Assembly (NCBI GenBank): GCA_905236815.1
Contig: CAJOPE010000026.1
Location: 26,403-90,402, forward strand
Length of the DNA: 64,000 nt
DNA from: an uncultured Prevotella sp.
Lineage (GTDB): Bacteria; Bacteroidota; Bacteroidia; Bacteroidales; Bacteroidaceae
Direction of reading: 5' to 3'
A model generated the notes under the pieces. It had not been told where the DNA came from. It was given only the letters and a program-made list of their open reading frames with translations, and did not search any database. The first letter of the stretch is position 1. Each line of letters starts with the position of its first letter. Both the position numbers and the translations under genes were made by a program. Below are positions 45,416 to 55,133 of this stretch, one piece after another.

Positions 45416-46111
45416 CTATCAGTTCCTCCATATGTTAATTGTTAAACCTTTTTTAGAATCATGCATATATTCCTTGTCATTATACTTGAATTTCTGGAAG
45501 GATGGATTGCAGAAATATGGGATAATGCTAATTCTCATTCACGCTTACATTTGATTTACAAAGACAAAAATAAACAAAATATCGCATAACTGAGAATAGT
45601 TTGCTTATTATTTTCATTTTTTGTGATAGTTGCAGGCAGAGGACAAGAATATCATAGCAGCAGAGGTATTTAGACGTCCGCGATAGCATGTAACCAGCCT
45701 GTATAATATTTAACTAACTCACAAAAAGCTATCATGCGTTACCCGATTGAGAACAGCAAAATGATTTCTGATAAAAGCAGTCGGGTCAGTATAGAAAGTA
45801 TCCGAGTTTTGAATAATGCTGAATGGGTGCTAATATTCTAGGGAATTGTCTGTTGAAAAAGGAAGAAACTTACATTTCTCCCTGCCTAAAGCATCATAGA
45901 TAACTAAGGAATACGCAGAGCTAGAATTGATGACAGAAAGCCGCAGAAAAGGATTATTCTAAACTCATCGAACTCACATTATATTAATGTTTTAATGTTC
46001 TTAAAATTAGTAAAATGAAATAAACAATGCAAAAACCCTAATTCTTTAAAGGAAGTTTTTATTTAAAATTCATTTTTTTGGCACAACTTTTGCATTATAC
46101 AAGAAAAGAGT
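45416..46111. other. Gene-poor stretch upstream of clpC
   Basis: About 700 bp without a convincing gene. A 36-codon frame starts at 45734 (MRYPIENSKM...), too weak to call. No repeat, tRNA or terminator is clear. The clpC promoter closes the stretch. Confidence 0.4.
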
Positions 46112-46119
46112 TATATTTG
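46112..46119 (+). promoter_or_regulatory. -7 box of clpC
   Basis: TATATTTG followed by CA, about 36 nt before the ATG. No CIRCE or heat-shock operator was recognised. Confidence 0.55.
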
Positions 46120-46154
46120 CATAGTAAAAAGATTAAAAGAAAGGAATTATATAT

Positions 46155-48701
46155 ATGACGAGTCAGTTTTCACCAAAGGTATCTGAAATTCTGGCATTCA
46201 GCCGTGAAGAAGCTTCACGACTGGCTAGCAGATCCGTAGGCCCTGAGCATCTATTGCTAGGACTGATGCGCGAAAAGAATGGCATCATCACAAGTCTGCT
46301 CGACCGATTTCAGATCAACAAGAAGTCGGTGAAGGAGAAACTTGAGCAAAGGGTTCGGGAAGATGAACTTCAGGAGCCTGTTATTGCATCCGATTTAGTG
46401 TTAAACGAAAAAGCTAGCAATATTCTGAAACTCGCTGTACTTGAGGCACGTATACAACGTACAACCACTGTGGATACCCAGCATTTGCTGTTGGCTATTC
46501 TCCATGATCAAGTAAACAATGGAGCGAAGGAAGTGCTTGAAATGAATAATATGAATTACGAAGATACTCTTACCTATTTAAAACAGATGGCAGGTCACCC
46601 TCATGACGGTTTGTCACTTCCAGACGACGACATCGATGACGAGGAAGAAGATAGTTCTATGAGCCATTCTCAAAGTGGTAACAGTTCATCCAAACAGTCT
46701 ACAACAACTACAGCAAGTAAGTCGGGCAACGGAAAAACTCCAGTGCTCGATAATTTCTCTACCGACCTTACAAAGGCTGCAGCAGAAGGAAAACTAGACC
46801 CTGTAGTAGGTAGAGAGAAAGAAATTCAGCGCGTTACTGAGATTCTTGGACGCCGAAAGAAAAACAACCCTATATTAATAGGTGAACCGGGTGTTGGAAA
46901 GAGTGCCATTGTAGAAGGATTGGCACAACTCATCGTGAAGCATCAAACATCCCCTATCCTATTTAATAAGCGTGTGGTAAACTTGGACATGACAGGCATT
47001 GTGGCTGGAACCAAGTATCGTGGTCAGTTCGAAGAACGCATACGTGCAATTATCAAGGAGTTGGAACAGAATCCTGACATCATTGTATTCATCGACGAGA
47101 TCCATACTATCATCGGTGCTGGTAGCACTCCAGGAAGCATGGATGCCGCAAATATTCTGAAACCTGCATTGGCAAGAGGTACTATTCAGTGCATTGGTGC
47201 AACAACCCTCGATGAATATCGCAACAGTATCGAGAAGGATGGCGCTTTGGAACGTAGATTCCAGAAGGTTATAGTTGAGGCCACTACACCAGAGCAGACA
47301 CTTCAGATTCTCGAGAATATCAAAGAAAGATACGAGGCACACCATCATGTCAGCTATACTGACGAAGCTTTAAAATTGTGTGTCAAATTGACAGATAGAT
47401 ACGTGACAGATCGTTTCTTCCCTGACAAAGCAATCGATGTTCTCGATGAAGTTGGTTCTAGAGTTCACTTACAGCATGCCACTATTCCACCTGAGGTGAC
47501 AGAATTACAGAAACAAATTGAGGAGGTGAAGCTGAAGAAGCAATCTGCCGTACAGAATCAGAATTTCGAACTTGCTGCAGGTTTCCGCGACAAGCAAACA
47601 GAACTAGAACAGGAGTTGAAACATCTTGAAGAATCATGGAGCAAGGGTGAAACTGGTGATCGTGAAGTCATTGACGAGAATCAAGTTGCCGATGTGGTGA
47701 GCATGATGACTGGCGTTCCTGTTCAACGTATGGCTGAGGCTGAGGGCGCAAGACTCCGCAATCTTGGCAATGTTCTCAAGGGAGATGTAATTGCTCAGGA
47801 TAATGCTATCGACAAGATGGTGAAGGCTATTCAGCGAAATCGTGTAGGATTGAAAGATCCAAATCACCCTATTGGCGCATTTATGTTCCTCGGTCCAACT
47901 GGTGTCGGAAAAACTTATCTGGCAAAGAAACTAGCAGAACAGTTATTCGGCAGTGATGAAGCACTTATCCGTGTGGATATGAGCGAATATAGCGAGAGCT
48001 TCAACACATCTCGACTGGTAGGAGCTCCTCCTGGATATGTAGGCTACGAGGAAGGTGGACAGCTGACAGAGAAAGTACGTCGCCACCCTTATTCAATCGT
48101 TTTGCTGGATGAGATCGAGAAAGCACATAGCAATGTATTCAATATGTTGCTTCAGGTACTCGATGAAGGACGTCTGACAGATGGCAATGGTCGTTTGGTT
48201 GATTTCCGAAACACCATCATTATCATGACCTCTAATGCCGGTACCCGTCAGTTAAAAGAATTTGGCCGCGGCGTAGGTTTTAATGCAGGAGGCACTACTA
48301 ATGGTCTGGCCTTGAATGACCAGGACAAGGAGTATGCACGCAGCATTATCCAAAAGAGTCTGAGCAAGCAATTCTCTCCAGAATTCCTTAACCGTCTCGA
48401 TGAGATAATCACCTTTGACCAGCTCGACCTTGAGGCTATCAAGAAGATAATCGACATAGAACTTCGTGGTCTTTTCAAACGAGTAGAAGGAATGGGTTAT
48501 CACCTAACAATCACCGACAAGGCGAAAGAATTTGTGGCAACAAAGGGATATGATGTGCAATTTGGTGCCCGTCCTTTAAAGCGAGCTATTCAGAATTATA
48601 TCGAGGATGGCGTATGTGAGAGACTCCTCGATGGACTTCAGCCAGGAGAGACCATTTCCATCGGCAAGAATCCAAATAAAGACGAACTAACATTTAAATA
48701 A
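46155..48701 (+). CDS. clpC: ATP-dependent protease ATPase subunit ClpC
   Basis: An AAA+ unfoldase that feeds proteins to ClpP. It is 848 aa. The N-terminal Clp repeat domain (1-145) is followed by a Ser/Thr-rich acidic linker, AAA domain 1 (GEPGVGKS), a short middle domain with a UVR-like helix ([17 protein letters not shown]), and AAA domain 2 (GPTGVGKT). The UVR-like motif and short M-domain identify ClpC rather than ClpB. A GVGFN loop in domain 2 fits ClpP docking. It is followed by a hairpin terminator. Confidence 0.93.
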   Translation: MTSQFSPKVSEILAFSREEASRLASRSVGPEHLLLGLMREKNGIITSLLDRFQINKKSVKEKLEQRVREDELQEPVIASDLVLNEKASNILKLAVLEARIQRTTTVDTQHLLLAILHDQVNNGAKEVLEMNNMNYEDTLTYLKQMAGHPHDGLSLPDDDIDDEEEDSSMSHSQSGNSSSKQSTTTTASKSGNGKTPVLDNFSTDLTKAAAEGKLDPVVGREKEIQRVTEILGRRKKNNPILIGEPGVGKSAIVEGLAQLIVKHQTSPILFNKRVVNLDMTGIVAGTKYRGQFEERIRAIIKELEQNPDIIVFIDEIHTIIGAGSTPGSMDAANILKPALARGTIQCIGATTLDEYRNSIEKDGALERRFQKVIVEATTPEQTLQILENIKERYEAHHHVSYTDEALKLCVKLTDRYVTDRFFPDKAIDVLDEVGSRVHLQHATIPPEVTELQKQIEEVKLKKQSAVQNQNFELAAGFRDKQTELEQELKHLEESWSKGETGDREVIDENQVADVVSMMTGVPVQRMAEAEGARLRNLGNVLKGDVIAQDNAIDKMVKAIQRNRVGLKDPNHPIGAFMFLGPTGVGKTYLAKKLAEQLFGSDEALIRVDMSEYSESFNTSRLVGAPPGYVGYEEGGQLTEKVRRHPYSIVLLDEIEKAHSNVFNMLLQVLDEGRLTDGNGRLVDFRNTIIIMTSNAGTRQLKEFGRGVGFNAGGTTNGLALNDQDKEYARSIIQKSLSKQFSPEFLNRLDEIITFDQLDLEAIKKIIDIELRGLFKRVEGMGYHLTITDKAKEFVATKGYDVQFGARPLKRAIQNYIEDGVCERLLDGLQPGETISIGKNPNKDELTFK

Positions 48702-48706
48702 TGTGG

Positions 48707-48761
48707 AATGTTGGATGTTGAGTGATGAATAATGAATATTTACTGCTCGACATTCAACATT
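48707..48761 (+). terminator. clpC terminator
   Basis: AATGTTGgATGTtGAG pairs with CTCgACATtCAACATT, two imperfect pairs in 16, with a 23-nt loop; a T-rich stretch follows. It lies just past the clpC stop. Confidence 0.6.
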
Positions 48762-48806
48762 TAAAATTTTTCTAAGTAATAATTTTGCAGATAAGCAAAA
48801 AAGCAT

Positions 48807-48814
48807 TATCTTTG
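48807..48814 (+). promoter_or_regulatory. -7 box of the tRNA-Thr/tRNA-Gly transcript
   Basis: TATCTTTG followed by CA, with TTTG 20 nt upstream, 18 nt before tRNA-Thr. Confidence 0.7.
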
Positions 48815-48831
48815 CAAGTGCTTTTGAAAAA

Positions 48832-48904
<73 letters not shown>

Positions 48905-48946
48905 CATTAGTGTGAAAAACTCATCTACGCTTTTCAACCTCTACTT

Positions 48947-49019
48947 GCGGTAATAGCTCAGTTGGTAGAGCATTGGCTTCCCAAGCCGAAGGTCACGGGT
49001 TCGAGCCCCGCTTACCGCT
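48947..49019 (+). tRNA. tRNA-Gly (anticodon CCC)
   Basis: Acceptor stem GCGGTAA / TTACCGC, D-arm GCTCAGTTGGTAGAGC, anticodon stem TTGGC / GCCGA with loop TTCCCAA, T-arm with GTTCGAG. Discriminator T. Only 28 bp separate it from the next ATG. Confidence 0.97.
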
Positions 49020-49047
49020 CCATTGAAACATTAAATCTATTAAAATA

Positions 49048-49860
49048 ATGAATGAGCTTTTTAATGTAAAGGATTACGTGGTTGTAATCACTGGTGGTAC
49101 AGGTGTTCTTGGTCGTTGCATCGCTAAGTATCTTGCTAAGCAGGGTGCAAAGATTGCTATCCTCGGTCGTAAGGAAGAGGTTGGCAATGTGATTGTTGAA
49201 GATATCAAGAAAGAAGGTGGTGTTGCCAAATTCTACAAAACTGACGTTATGGATCAGGCAGTTGTAGAAAAGAATTGCGAGGATATTCTTGCTGATTTCG
49301 GTCGTGTTGACACTCTCCTGAATGCTGCTGGTGGAAATATGGCAGGTGCTGTTATCAGCCCAGAGCAGACTTTCTTCGACCTCGATCCTGCACAGTTCCA
49401 GAAAGTACTCAGTCTAAACCTCACAGGTACAGTAATCCCTACACAGGTATTCCTTCGTCCTATGGTTAAGCAAGGTAAGGGAAGCATCATTAACTTCTCT
49501 AGTATGGCTGCTTTCCGCCCTATGACACGTGTATGTGGCTATGCAGCTGCTAAGGCTGGCATCAGTAACTTCACAGCATATATGGCTACAGAAACAGCAA
49601 AGAAATTTGGTGAGGGTATCCGTGTTAATGCCATCGCTCCTGGTTTCTTTATCACAGAACAGAATCGTGACCTTCTCACTAACCCTGATGGCAGCTATAC
49701 ACAGCGTGGTCAGGATGTTATCCGCCAGACTCCATTCGGCCGTATGGGTGAGCCAGAGGAACTTTGCGGAACTATCCAGTATTTGATGAGTGACGCAGCA
49801 AAATTCGTTACAGGTACTGTAGCTGTTGTTGATGGTGGCTTCAACAGTTTCGCTATGTAA
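49048..49860 (+). CDS. SDR family oxidoreductase, probable D-mannonate oxidoreductase
   Basis: A short-chain dehydrogenase of 270 aa. The cofactor loop is TGGTGVLG and the active site YAAAK. The later part ends with VTGTVAVVDGGFNSF, typical of classical SDRs. Next to uxaB, it probably reduces fructuronate to mannonate, the SDR-type counterpart of UxuB; this rests on context. No promoter is visible between it and tRNA-Gly, so it may ride on the tRNA transcript. A terminator follows it, and uxaB has its own promoter. Confidence 0.85.
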   Translation: MNELFNVKDYVVVITGGTGVLGRCIAKYLAKQGAKIAILGRKEEVGNVIVEDIKKEGGVAKFYKTDVMDQAVVEKNCEDILADFGRVDTLLNAAGGNMAGAVISPEQTFFDLDPAQFQKVLSLNLTGTVIPTQVFLRPMVKQGKGSIINFSSMAAFRPMTRVCGYAAAKAGISNFTAYMATETAKKFGEGIRVNAIAPGFFITEQNRDLLTNPDGSYTQRGQDVIRQTPFGRMGEPEELCGTIQYLMSDAAKFVTGTVAVVDGGFNSFAM

Positions 49861-49885
49861 TATCGCATTTATTTAGAATCAAGAT

Positions 49886-49917
49886 AACTCCTCCGAAATT
49901 CCGGAGGAGTTTTTTTG
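49886..49917 (+). terminator. Terminator after the SDR gene
   Basis: AACTCCTCCG / CGGAGGAGTT stem with a short loop and seven T. It separates the SDR gene from uxaB. Confidence 0.88.
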
Positions 49918-49965
49918 TATATCACCTATCGAAAATGCTTCATTCTTTAAATTATGAAACACATT

Positions 49966-49985
49966 ACGCAAACCTTTACGCAAAG
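49966..49985. promoter_or_regulatory. Operator-like site upstream of uxaB
   Basis: ACGCAAACCTTTACGC is an imperfect palindrome close to a LacI/PurR-type operator, and a second ACGCAAA overlaps it. It is 40 bp upstream of the uxaB -7 box. Related to the GTTTGCGCAAAC site at the GH2 gene by its half-site. Confidence 0.35.
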
Positions 49986-50024
49986 TTTTCGTATGTTTTA
50001 TGGTGATTCTATCGCTTATTTTAG

Positions 50025-50032
50025 TATCTTTG
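50025..50032 (+). promoter_or_regulatory. -7 box of uxaB
   Basis: TATCTTTG followed by CA, about 45 nt before the uxaB ATG. Confidence 0.65.
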
Positions 50033-50077
50033 CACTGCAAACTAGAAATGTAATAACTAAAACATTATAAACAAACT

Positions 50078-51568
50078 ATGTCTGAATTAAAATCATTGAA
50101 CAAGCTTACTGCTCCTAAGAGCGTAATGCCTGAAAGAATCATTCAGTTTGGTGAGGGTAACTTCCTCCGTGCATTCGTTGACTGGATCATCTTCAACATG
50201 GACCAGAAAACTAACTTCAACTCTTCTGTAGTTGTAGTTCAGCCTATCGATCGTGGTATGGTAGAGTGGCTTAACGGTCAGGATGGTCTTTATCACGTAA
50301 ATCTCCAGGGTAGAGAGAATGGTCAGCCTGTCAACTCTTTGACACGTATCGACGTTATTTCTCGTGCTCTGAATCCATATTCTCAGAACCAGGCTTTCAT
50401 GGCATTGGCTGAGCAGCCAGAGATGCGTTTCATCATCTCTAATACAACAGAGGCTGGTATCAACTTCGATGATACATGTAAGTTCACAGATGCTCCTGCA
50501 GCTTCTTACCCAGGTAAGTTGGTTCAGCTCCTCTTCCACCGTTACAAGTATTTCAATGGTGATCCTTCTAAGGGTATGATCCTCATGCCATGTGAGTTGA
50601 TCTTCTTGAACGGTCATCACTTGAAGGAGTGCATCTATCAGTATATCGAACTTTGGAAGGAAGACCTCGGCGCTGACTATCAGGGCTTCAAGGACTGGTT
50701 CACTAACTATTGCTACGTATGTGCAACATTGGTAGACCGTATCGTTCCAGGTTTCCCTCGTGACACCATCAAGGAAATCCAGGAGAAGGTTGGTTATAAG
50801 GATAACTTGGTTGTTAAGGCTGAGACTTTCCACCTCTGGGTTATTGAGAAGGCTGAGAACATGACAGTTGAGCAGATGAAGGAGGAATTCCCTGCTGAGA
50901 AGGCTGGTCTTCACGTTCTCATCACAGACAACGAGAAGCCATACCACGCACGTAAGGTTACATTGTTGAATGGTCCTCACACTGTTCTCTCTCCTGTTAC
51001 ATACTTGAGTGGTGTTAATATTGTTCGTGATGCTTGCAACCACCCAGTTCTTGGTAAGTATATCCACAAGGTACAGTTTGATGAGTTGATGCAGACTCTC
51101 GACCTCCCTATGGATGAGCTTCAGAAGTTTGCTGCTGACGTTCTCGAGCGTTTCGACAACCCATTCGTAGATCATCAGGTAACTTCAATTATGTTGAATA
51201 GCTTCCCTAAGTTCGAGACTCGTGACCTTCCAGGTTTGAAGATCTACTTGGAGCGTAAGGGTGAGCTTCCTCAGGGCTTGGTATTTGGTCTTGCAGCAAT
51301 CATCACTTACTACAAGGGTGGTAAGCGTGAGGATGGTGCAGAAATCGTACCAAACGATGCTCAGGAGATTATGGATCTGCTCAAAGAGCTTTGGGCTACT
51401 GGCGATACTCGCAAGGTTGCTGAGGGTGTACTTGGTGCTACAGATGTTATCTGGAAGGAAAGCAAGGAAGACCTCAATAAGGTTCCTGGTTTGACTGATC
51501 TCGTTGTTAAGTACCTCGACCTTATCCAGGAGAAGGGTATGCTTGAGGCTGTTAAGACAATTCTGTAA
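50078..51568 (+). CDS. uxaB: Tagaturonate reductase (altronate oxidoreductase)
   Basis: A mannitol-dehydrogenase family enzyme of 496 aa that interconverts tagaturonate and altronate with NAD(H) in galacturonate catabolism. Features are the N-terminal IIQFGEGNFLRAFVDW, where GEGNFLR is the family cofactor loop, the TEAGI segment, and the central DRIVPGFPRD, which contains the family motif DRIvPg. It has its own promoter and a terminator, and lies next to an SDR gene that probably handles the matching fructuronate step. Confidence 0.92.
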   Translation: MSELKSLNKLTAPKSVMPERIIQFGEGNFLRAFVDWIIFNMDQKTNFNSSVVVVQPIDRGMVEWLNGQDGLYHVNLQGRENGQPVNSLTRIDVISRALNPYSQNQAFMALAEQPEMRFIISNTTEAGINFDDTCKFTDAPAASYPGKLVQLLFHRYKYFNGDPSKGMILMPCELIFLNGHHLKECIYQYIELWKEDLGADYQGFKDWFTNYCYVCATLVDRIVPGFPRDTIKEIQEKVGYKDNLVVKAETFHLWVIEKAENMTVEQMKEEFPAEKAGLHVLITDNEKPYHARKVTLLNGPHTVLSPVTYLSGVNIVRDACNHPVLGKYIHKVQFDELMQTLDLPMDELQKFAADVLERFDNPFVDHQVTSIMLNSFPKFETRDLPGLKIYLERKGELPQGLVFGLAAIITYYKGGKREDGAEIVPNDAQEIMDLLKELWATGDTRKVAEGVLGATDVIWKESKEDLNKVPGLTDLVVKYLDLIQEKGMLEAVKTIL

Positions 51569-51602
51569 AACTATCGAGATCTCTAAACAGATCTTTATAT
51601 AC

Positions 51603-51641
51603 AAAGGATGAATTTCAATTATTTTGGAGTTCATCCTTTTT
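51603..51641 (+). terminator. uxaB terminator
   Basis: AAAGGATGAA / TTCATCCTTT with a 17-nt loop and a T run. It lies about 35 nt past the uxaB stop and just ahead of the YhcH-family gene. Confidence 0.72.
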
Positions 51642-51661
51642 TACTTTCAAATACGAGAAAT

Positions 51662-52306
51662 ATGAAAAAACTTCTAGTTATCATAGCTGCTCTGTTTATG
51701 GCAGCAAGTGCAAATGCACAGATTTGTCATAAGCACAAGAAAGTTCATACAACTTGCTGTAAATCGGATTCTTGTGCAATCGTTGAAAAATGGTTGGATT
51801 CTAATGTATGGAGAAATGGCTTCACTAAGGCTAGTCCTGCCAAACAAGTTGACTTGATGAATTTCTATCACCAGTATAATAAAAATCAAGAACAATGGAA
51901 TGCTTTATTCAACTGGCTCCAGAATACCGACCTCCTTTCTATCGAAAAAGGAAAGTATCCCATTGAAGGTACTTCATTAGTAGCAAGTGTTGAGGATTCC
52001 TCAAATGGAGATTTAGAAAAACGAAGATCAGAAAGTCATCGGAGAAAAATTGATTTCCAGTATGTGGTTAAAGGTATCGAAGGCTTTGCCCTACTCGATC
52101 ACAAATCTAGTAAAGAAGGAAAGTATGATACTAAAAAGGATGTCATACACTATGACTATGATAAGTCAAAGACAAACTTCTTTAAAAGTGTTCCAGGTAG
52201 TTTCAATATCTTTTTCCCTAGTGACTGGCATATTGCTAAAGTTGCCACAGAGGAAAAAGATCAGAATATTCGAGTAATCGTTATAAAAGTTGATTACAAG
52301 GATTAA
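51662..52306 (+). CDS. Secreted YhcH/YjgK/YiaL family protein
   Basis: From the ATG at 51662 it has 214 aa; the tracked start lies before the uxaB terminator and is rejected. It has a signal peptide (MKKLLVIIAALFMAASANA-Q) followed by a Cys/His-rich segment HKHKKVHTTCCKSDSC. The body shows the family pattern: EGTSLVASVEDSS, SHRRKIDFQYVVKG and FNIFFPSDWHIAKV. Family members are cupin-like and linked to sialic acid or other sugar-acid metabolism, mostly cytoplasmic. A secreted copy beside uxaB suggests a periplasmic role on uronic or similar sugars; not shown. Confidence 0.8.
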   Translation: MKKLLVIIAALFMAASANAQICHKHKKVHTTCCKSDSCAIVEKWLDSNVWRNGFTKASPAKQVDLMNFYHQYNKNQEQWNALFNWLQNTDLLSIEKGKYPIEGTSLVASVEDSSNGDLEKRRSESHRRKIDFQYVVKGIEGFALLDHKSSKEGKYDTKKDVIHYDYDKSKTNFFKSVPGSFNIFFPSDWHIAKVATEEKDQNIRVIVIKVDYKD

Positions 52307-53532
52307 CGATTCTTGTTCTTAACATACCAGTTATGAACAAACATATTGTAAATCGAAAGACTTGCAACTAATAAGATAAGGCTGACTATCATAGTCAGCT
52401 TTACTTGTTGATTATCTATCAGCTGAATTTCAGATTCCGTTGCAGTAAGAACAGGCTGTCTCAACAATCCAATCCCAACAAACAATCCAATTGCTATTCC
52501 AGTTTCCCAACCAAGGAAGAAAGTACTATGACTTGTACCACGCTGACAATGATCGGCAAGTTTAATAAAGAACAAAAGGAATCGGCTGCCAATAATTCCA
52601 ATACCAAAACCAATTAATACTGGAGCAACAAAAACAATACCCGAGATATTACGAGTATAATAATGAATAAGTATGGCTGCTCCCATTGAAATAATACCAG
52701 TAATTACCTCACTCTTCAAATCGGCATTGGCAAAAGCGAATTTCTCAGCTAATAAGGCAAGGACAAATCCTATGAATATCATTCCAAAGAACATATCGCT
52801 ACGAGGTAGTGATATCATTAATCCTATAACGGTTGTAATCAGAATTAAATTGAAAAACAACCACATTCCCTGAGGCATAAAGAATCTGTCGAAACAGAAT
52901 CTTTTCATGTTCTCGCTTGGAGCCTTAAATGGGAATTTAATCATATTGATTAAACAGATGGCTATCAGAGAAAGTGCTATCGCAGAGAACAATACAATAT
53001 TATAAGAATGTGAGAGTTGGAAGACTCCCAAGGATAATAATGGTCCAAAAGATAACGCAAACCTCGAAAACCAAGCAGCTATATGATTAGCTTCTGTTCG
53101 TTGGAAACTCTCACAAGTATCAATTATCAATGTACTAGACAATGTCATCTGTGAAAGACCATAAAAAGCTCCCATTAAGAATCGTATAACCAAAATCGCA
53201 TAGAAACAATATTGGGCTGGAACAAACTTGTCTAAATAGTTTAACAGAAGTATTGTAACATCCACCCCCAGAATGGAATATATGCAGACTTTGTTTCGGC
53301 GATACTTCTGGATATAATAAGAAACAGAAGGTCCAAAAGCAAAAATACCAACACCGAATACACCCATAGCCAAAGCGGTTTGGATTGGTGAAAAACCACC
53401 CAAAAACATGTGAGGTGGAATGGCTGGAATAAGCATATATACACTCATTGTAATGAGCAAATTAGCAATTGCCATCAGCCAGAACTCGCGATGCCAGAGC
53501 TTTATGTGTACAGGTGTATTCTGTGTATCCAT
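52303..53532 (-). CDS. MFS transporter
   Basis: A 409-residue membrane protein with about twelve hydrophobic helices and a short N-terminal cytoplasmic start (MDTQNTPVHIKLWHREFW). The order of loops fits the major facilitator superfamily. Substrate unknown. Its ATG overlaps the panB stop by one base (TAATG), so it is translationally coupled to panB. A role in pantothenate or related export/import is possible but not shown. The end overlaps the convergent YhcH gene by 4 bp. Confidence 0.85.
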   Translation of the reverse strand: MDTQNTPVHIKLWHREFWLMAIANLLITMSVYMLIPAIPPHMFLGGFSPIQTALAMGVFGVGIFAFGPSVSYYIQKYRRNKVCIYSILGVDVTILLLNYLDKFVPAQYCFYAILVIRFLMGAFYGLSQMTLSSTLIIDTCESFQRTEANHIAAWFSRFALSFGPLLSLGVFQLSHSYNIVLFSAIALSLIAICLINMIKFPFKAPSENMKRFCFDRFFMPQGMWLFFNLILITTVIGLMISLPRSDMFFGMIFIGFVLALLAEKFAFANADLKSEVITGIISMGAAILIHYYTRNISGIVFVAPVLIGFGIGIIGSRFLLFFIKLADHCQRGTSHSTFFLGWETGIAIGLFVGIGLLRQPVLTATESEIQLIDNQQVKLTMIVSLILLVASLSIYNMFVHNWYVKNKNR

Positions 53533-54350
53533 TAATAACTTTCGCTTTCGTTAGGGAAAGTGGTGTCCTTTACACTCTTGATGTACTCTTGAACACCATC
53601 AGTCATGCACTTATTTACATCAGCAAAATGACGAAGGAACTTAGGTTTGAAACCTTGTGTCATTCCTAATGCATCAGCATAGACAAGAACCTGTCCATCT
53701 GTTTCATTTCCAGCGCCAATTCCGATAGTAGCGGCATTCACTTCACGTGTAACTTCTGCGGCAAGTTTTGCAGGAACTTTTTCCAAAGTTATTCCAAAAA
53801 CTCCCGCTTCATCAAGTGCCTTTGCATCAGCAAGTAGTTTCTCTGCTTCTGCCTCTTCCTTCGCACGCAAACCATAGCCTCCAAATTTATGAATGCTTTG
53901 AGGAGTGAGACCAAGATGACCCATAACAGGAATACCTGCATCAACGATACCTTTAACAGTATCAGCTATTTCTACTCCACCTTCCATTTTTACAGCATCC
54001 GCTCCACTCTCCTTGATAATTCGGATAGCATTACGAATACCCTCCTCACGACTAACCTGATAGCTGCCTAAAGGCATATCACAGATAACGAGGCAATGGT
54101 TACATGCACGTGCTACAGAACGAGCATGATAGATCATCTGATCCATAGTAATTGGTAATGTATCTGCGTTACCAGCCATTACATTTGAAGCAGAGTCACC
54201 AATGAGTATTCCATCAATTCCTGCTGCATCTATAATGCCTGCGGTCGTATAATCGTAAGCAGTTAGCATAGTGATTTTCTCACCTGCATTTTTCATTTCA
54301 ACGAATGTATTCGCTGTAATTTTTTTCTTGTCGGTTGTTAAGTATCCCAT
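53532..54350 (-). CDS. panB: 3-methyl-2-oxobutanoate hydroxymethyltransferase
   Basis: First enzyme of pantothenate synthesis, transferring a hydroxymethyl group from methylene-THF to 2-oxoisovalerate. It is 272 aa, the usual size. Family blocks include MLTAYDYTTAGIID, DSASNVMAGN (metal-binding), DMPLGSYQVS and GGYGLRAKEEAE. It shares the 2-oxoisovalerate branch point with leucine synthesis. A TAACTTTG promoter lies at 54375-54382. The MFS gene follows in the same transcript. Confidence 0.96.
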   Translation of the reverse strand: MGYLTTDKKKITANTFVEMKNAGEKITMLTAYDYTTAGIIDAAGIDGILIGDSASNVMAGNADTLPITMDQMIYHARSVARACNHCLVICDMPLGSYQVSREEGIRNAIRIIKESGADAVKMEGGVEIADTVKGIVDAGIPVMGHLGLTPQSIHKFGGYGLRAKEEAEAEKLLADAKALDEAGVFGITLEKVPAKLAAEVTREVNAATIGIGAGNETDGQVLVYADALGMTQGFKPKFLRHFADVNKCMTDGVQEYIKSVKDTTFPNESESY

Positions 54351-54374
54351 TTTTTAATTTGTCTTTTCGAGATG

Positions 54375-54382
54375 CAAAGTTA
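54375..54382 (-). promoter_or_regulatory. -7 box of panB
   Basis: TAACTTTG followed by CA on the minus strand, 25 nt before the ATG. It overlaps the 39-bp space after the HAD gene. Confidence 0.6.
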
Positions 54383-54389
54383 CTAATAA

Positions 54390-55037
54390 TTAATGAGAAG
54401 AGGCAACTATTTCGCACAATTTTGTATAATCCAGGCCTTTATAGTCCTTGATTATATAATCGCAATAATCTTTTATAGACTCTTCAGAATTAGTTGTTGC
54501 AAGCCCCATAGTAAACTCACCCGCTGCTCTAACAGCCTTCAAACCATTGAAGCTGTCCTCGAAGCCAACGCATTCCTCTGGTTGAACACCGAAAATTGCA
54601 GCACCTTTTAAATAACAATCAGGATCTGGCTTACTTTTCTCAAAATTCTCACTGGTAAGAACGCGGTGAAACAAACCAAGGAATTCAGGATGTGCATCAT
54701 ATACACTCTTCATCTTAGCACGGTTGCTACTTGTTACTACAGCGCACTTTACACCATTTCGCTTCAAGCTATTCACGAAGTCAACCAAACCATCAATATA
54801 CTCGAATTTCATGTTCTTTTCAAACGCATTTAAGCGTTCGGTAATCTTGGATTGTTCGTCCTTTGCATCAGCAAAATGTTCCTCGTAAATCTGAACGAGT
54901 GTCTTACCTTTTATTTTCTTGTACATATCCTTGATTTCAGGATGATACAACTCACACTGTTCCTTCCAGAACACATCATATTGACTTTCGGTATCAAAAA
55001 CAACACCGTCAAGGTCAAATAAACCAGCTTTAATCAT
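54390..55037 (-). CDS. HAD-superfamily phosphatase/phosphomutase
   Basis: A 215-residue HAD hydrolase with the nucleophile/acid pair in DLDGVVFDTE (Asp8, Asp10), motif II around AVVTSSN, motif III Lys in KSKPDPDCY and motif IV GFEDSFNGL. Cap insertion after the first motif suits the beta-phosphoglucomutase/phosphatase group. Substrate unclear. It has its own promoter (55067-55074) divergent from rsmG. Confidence 0.88.
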   Translation of the reverse strand: MIKAGLFDLDGVVFDTESQYDVFWKEQCELYHPEIKDMYKKIKGKTLVQIYEEHFADAKDEQSKITERLNAFEKNMKFEYIDGLVDFVNSLKRNGVKCAVVTSSNRAKMKSVYDAHPEFLGLFHRVLTSENFEKSKPDPDCYLKGAAIFGVQPEECVGFEDSFNGLKAVRAAGEFTMGLATTNSEESIKDYCDYIIKDYKGLDYTKLCEIVASSH

Positions 55038-55066
55038 CTTTTTACCTTATTTACAATTTCAGATTG

Positions 55067-55074
55067 CAAAGTTA
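55067..55074 (-). promoter_or_regulatory. -7 box of the HAD gene
   Basis: TAACTTTG followed by CA on the minus strand, 29 nt before the ATG. Confidence 0.6.
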
Positions 55075-55088
55075 CAAAAAATAATTCG

Positions 55089-55096
55089 TACCTTTG
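55089..55096 (+). promoter_or_regulatory. -7 box of rsmG
   Basis: TACCTTTG followed by TA, about 37 nt before the rsmG GTG, facing away from the HAD promoter 15 bp away. Confidence 0.55.
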
Positions 55097-55133
55097 TAAA
55101 ATATTTAAAGAATAAACATTAAAAAGAATTAGC

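Noticed and set aside
45734-45841. 36-codon ORF starting MRYPIENSKM
   Set aside because: No promoter box, ribosome site or family signal; chance frame.
46155-48701. Annotation as ClpB
   Set aside because: The middle domain is short and has a UVR-like motif, and the second AAA domain has a ClpP-docking-like loop, which fits ClpC.
50093-51175. 360-aa minus-strand ORF
   Set aside because: It is antisense to uxaB, with a composition (many Leu/Val/Ile/Cys) typical of a mirrored frame.
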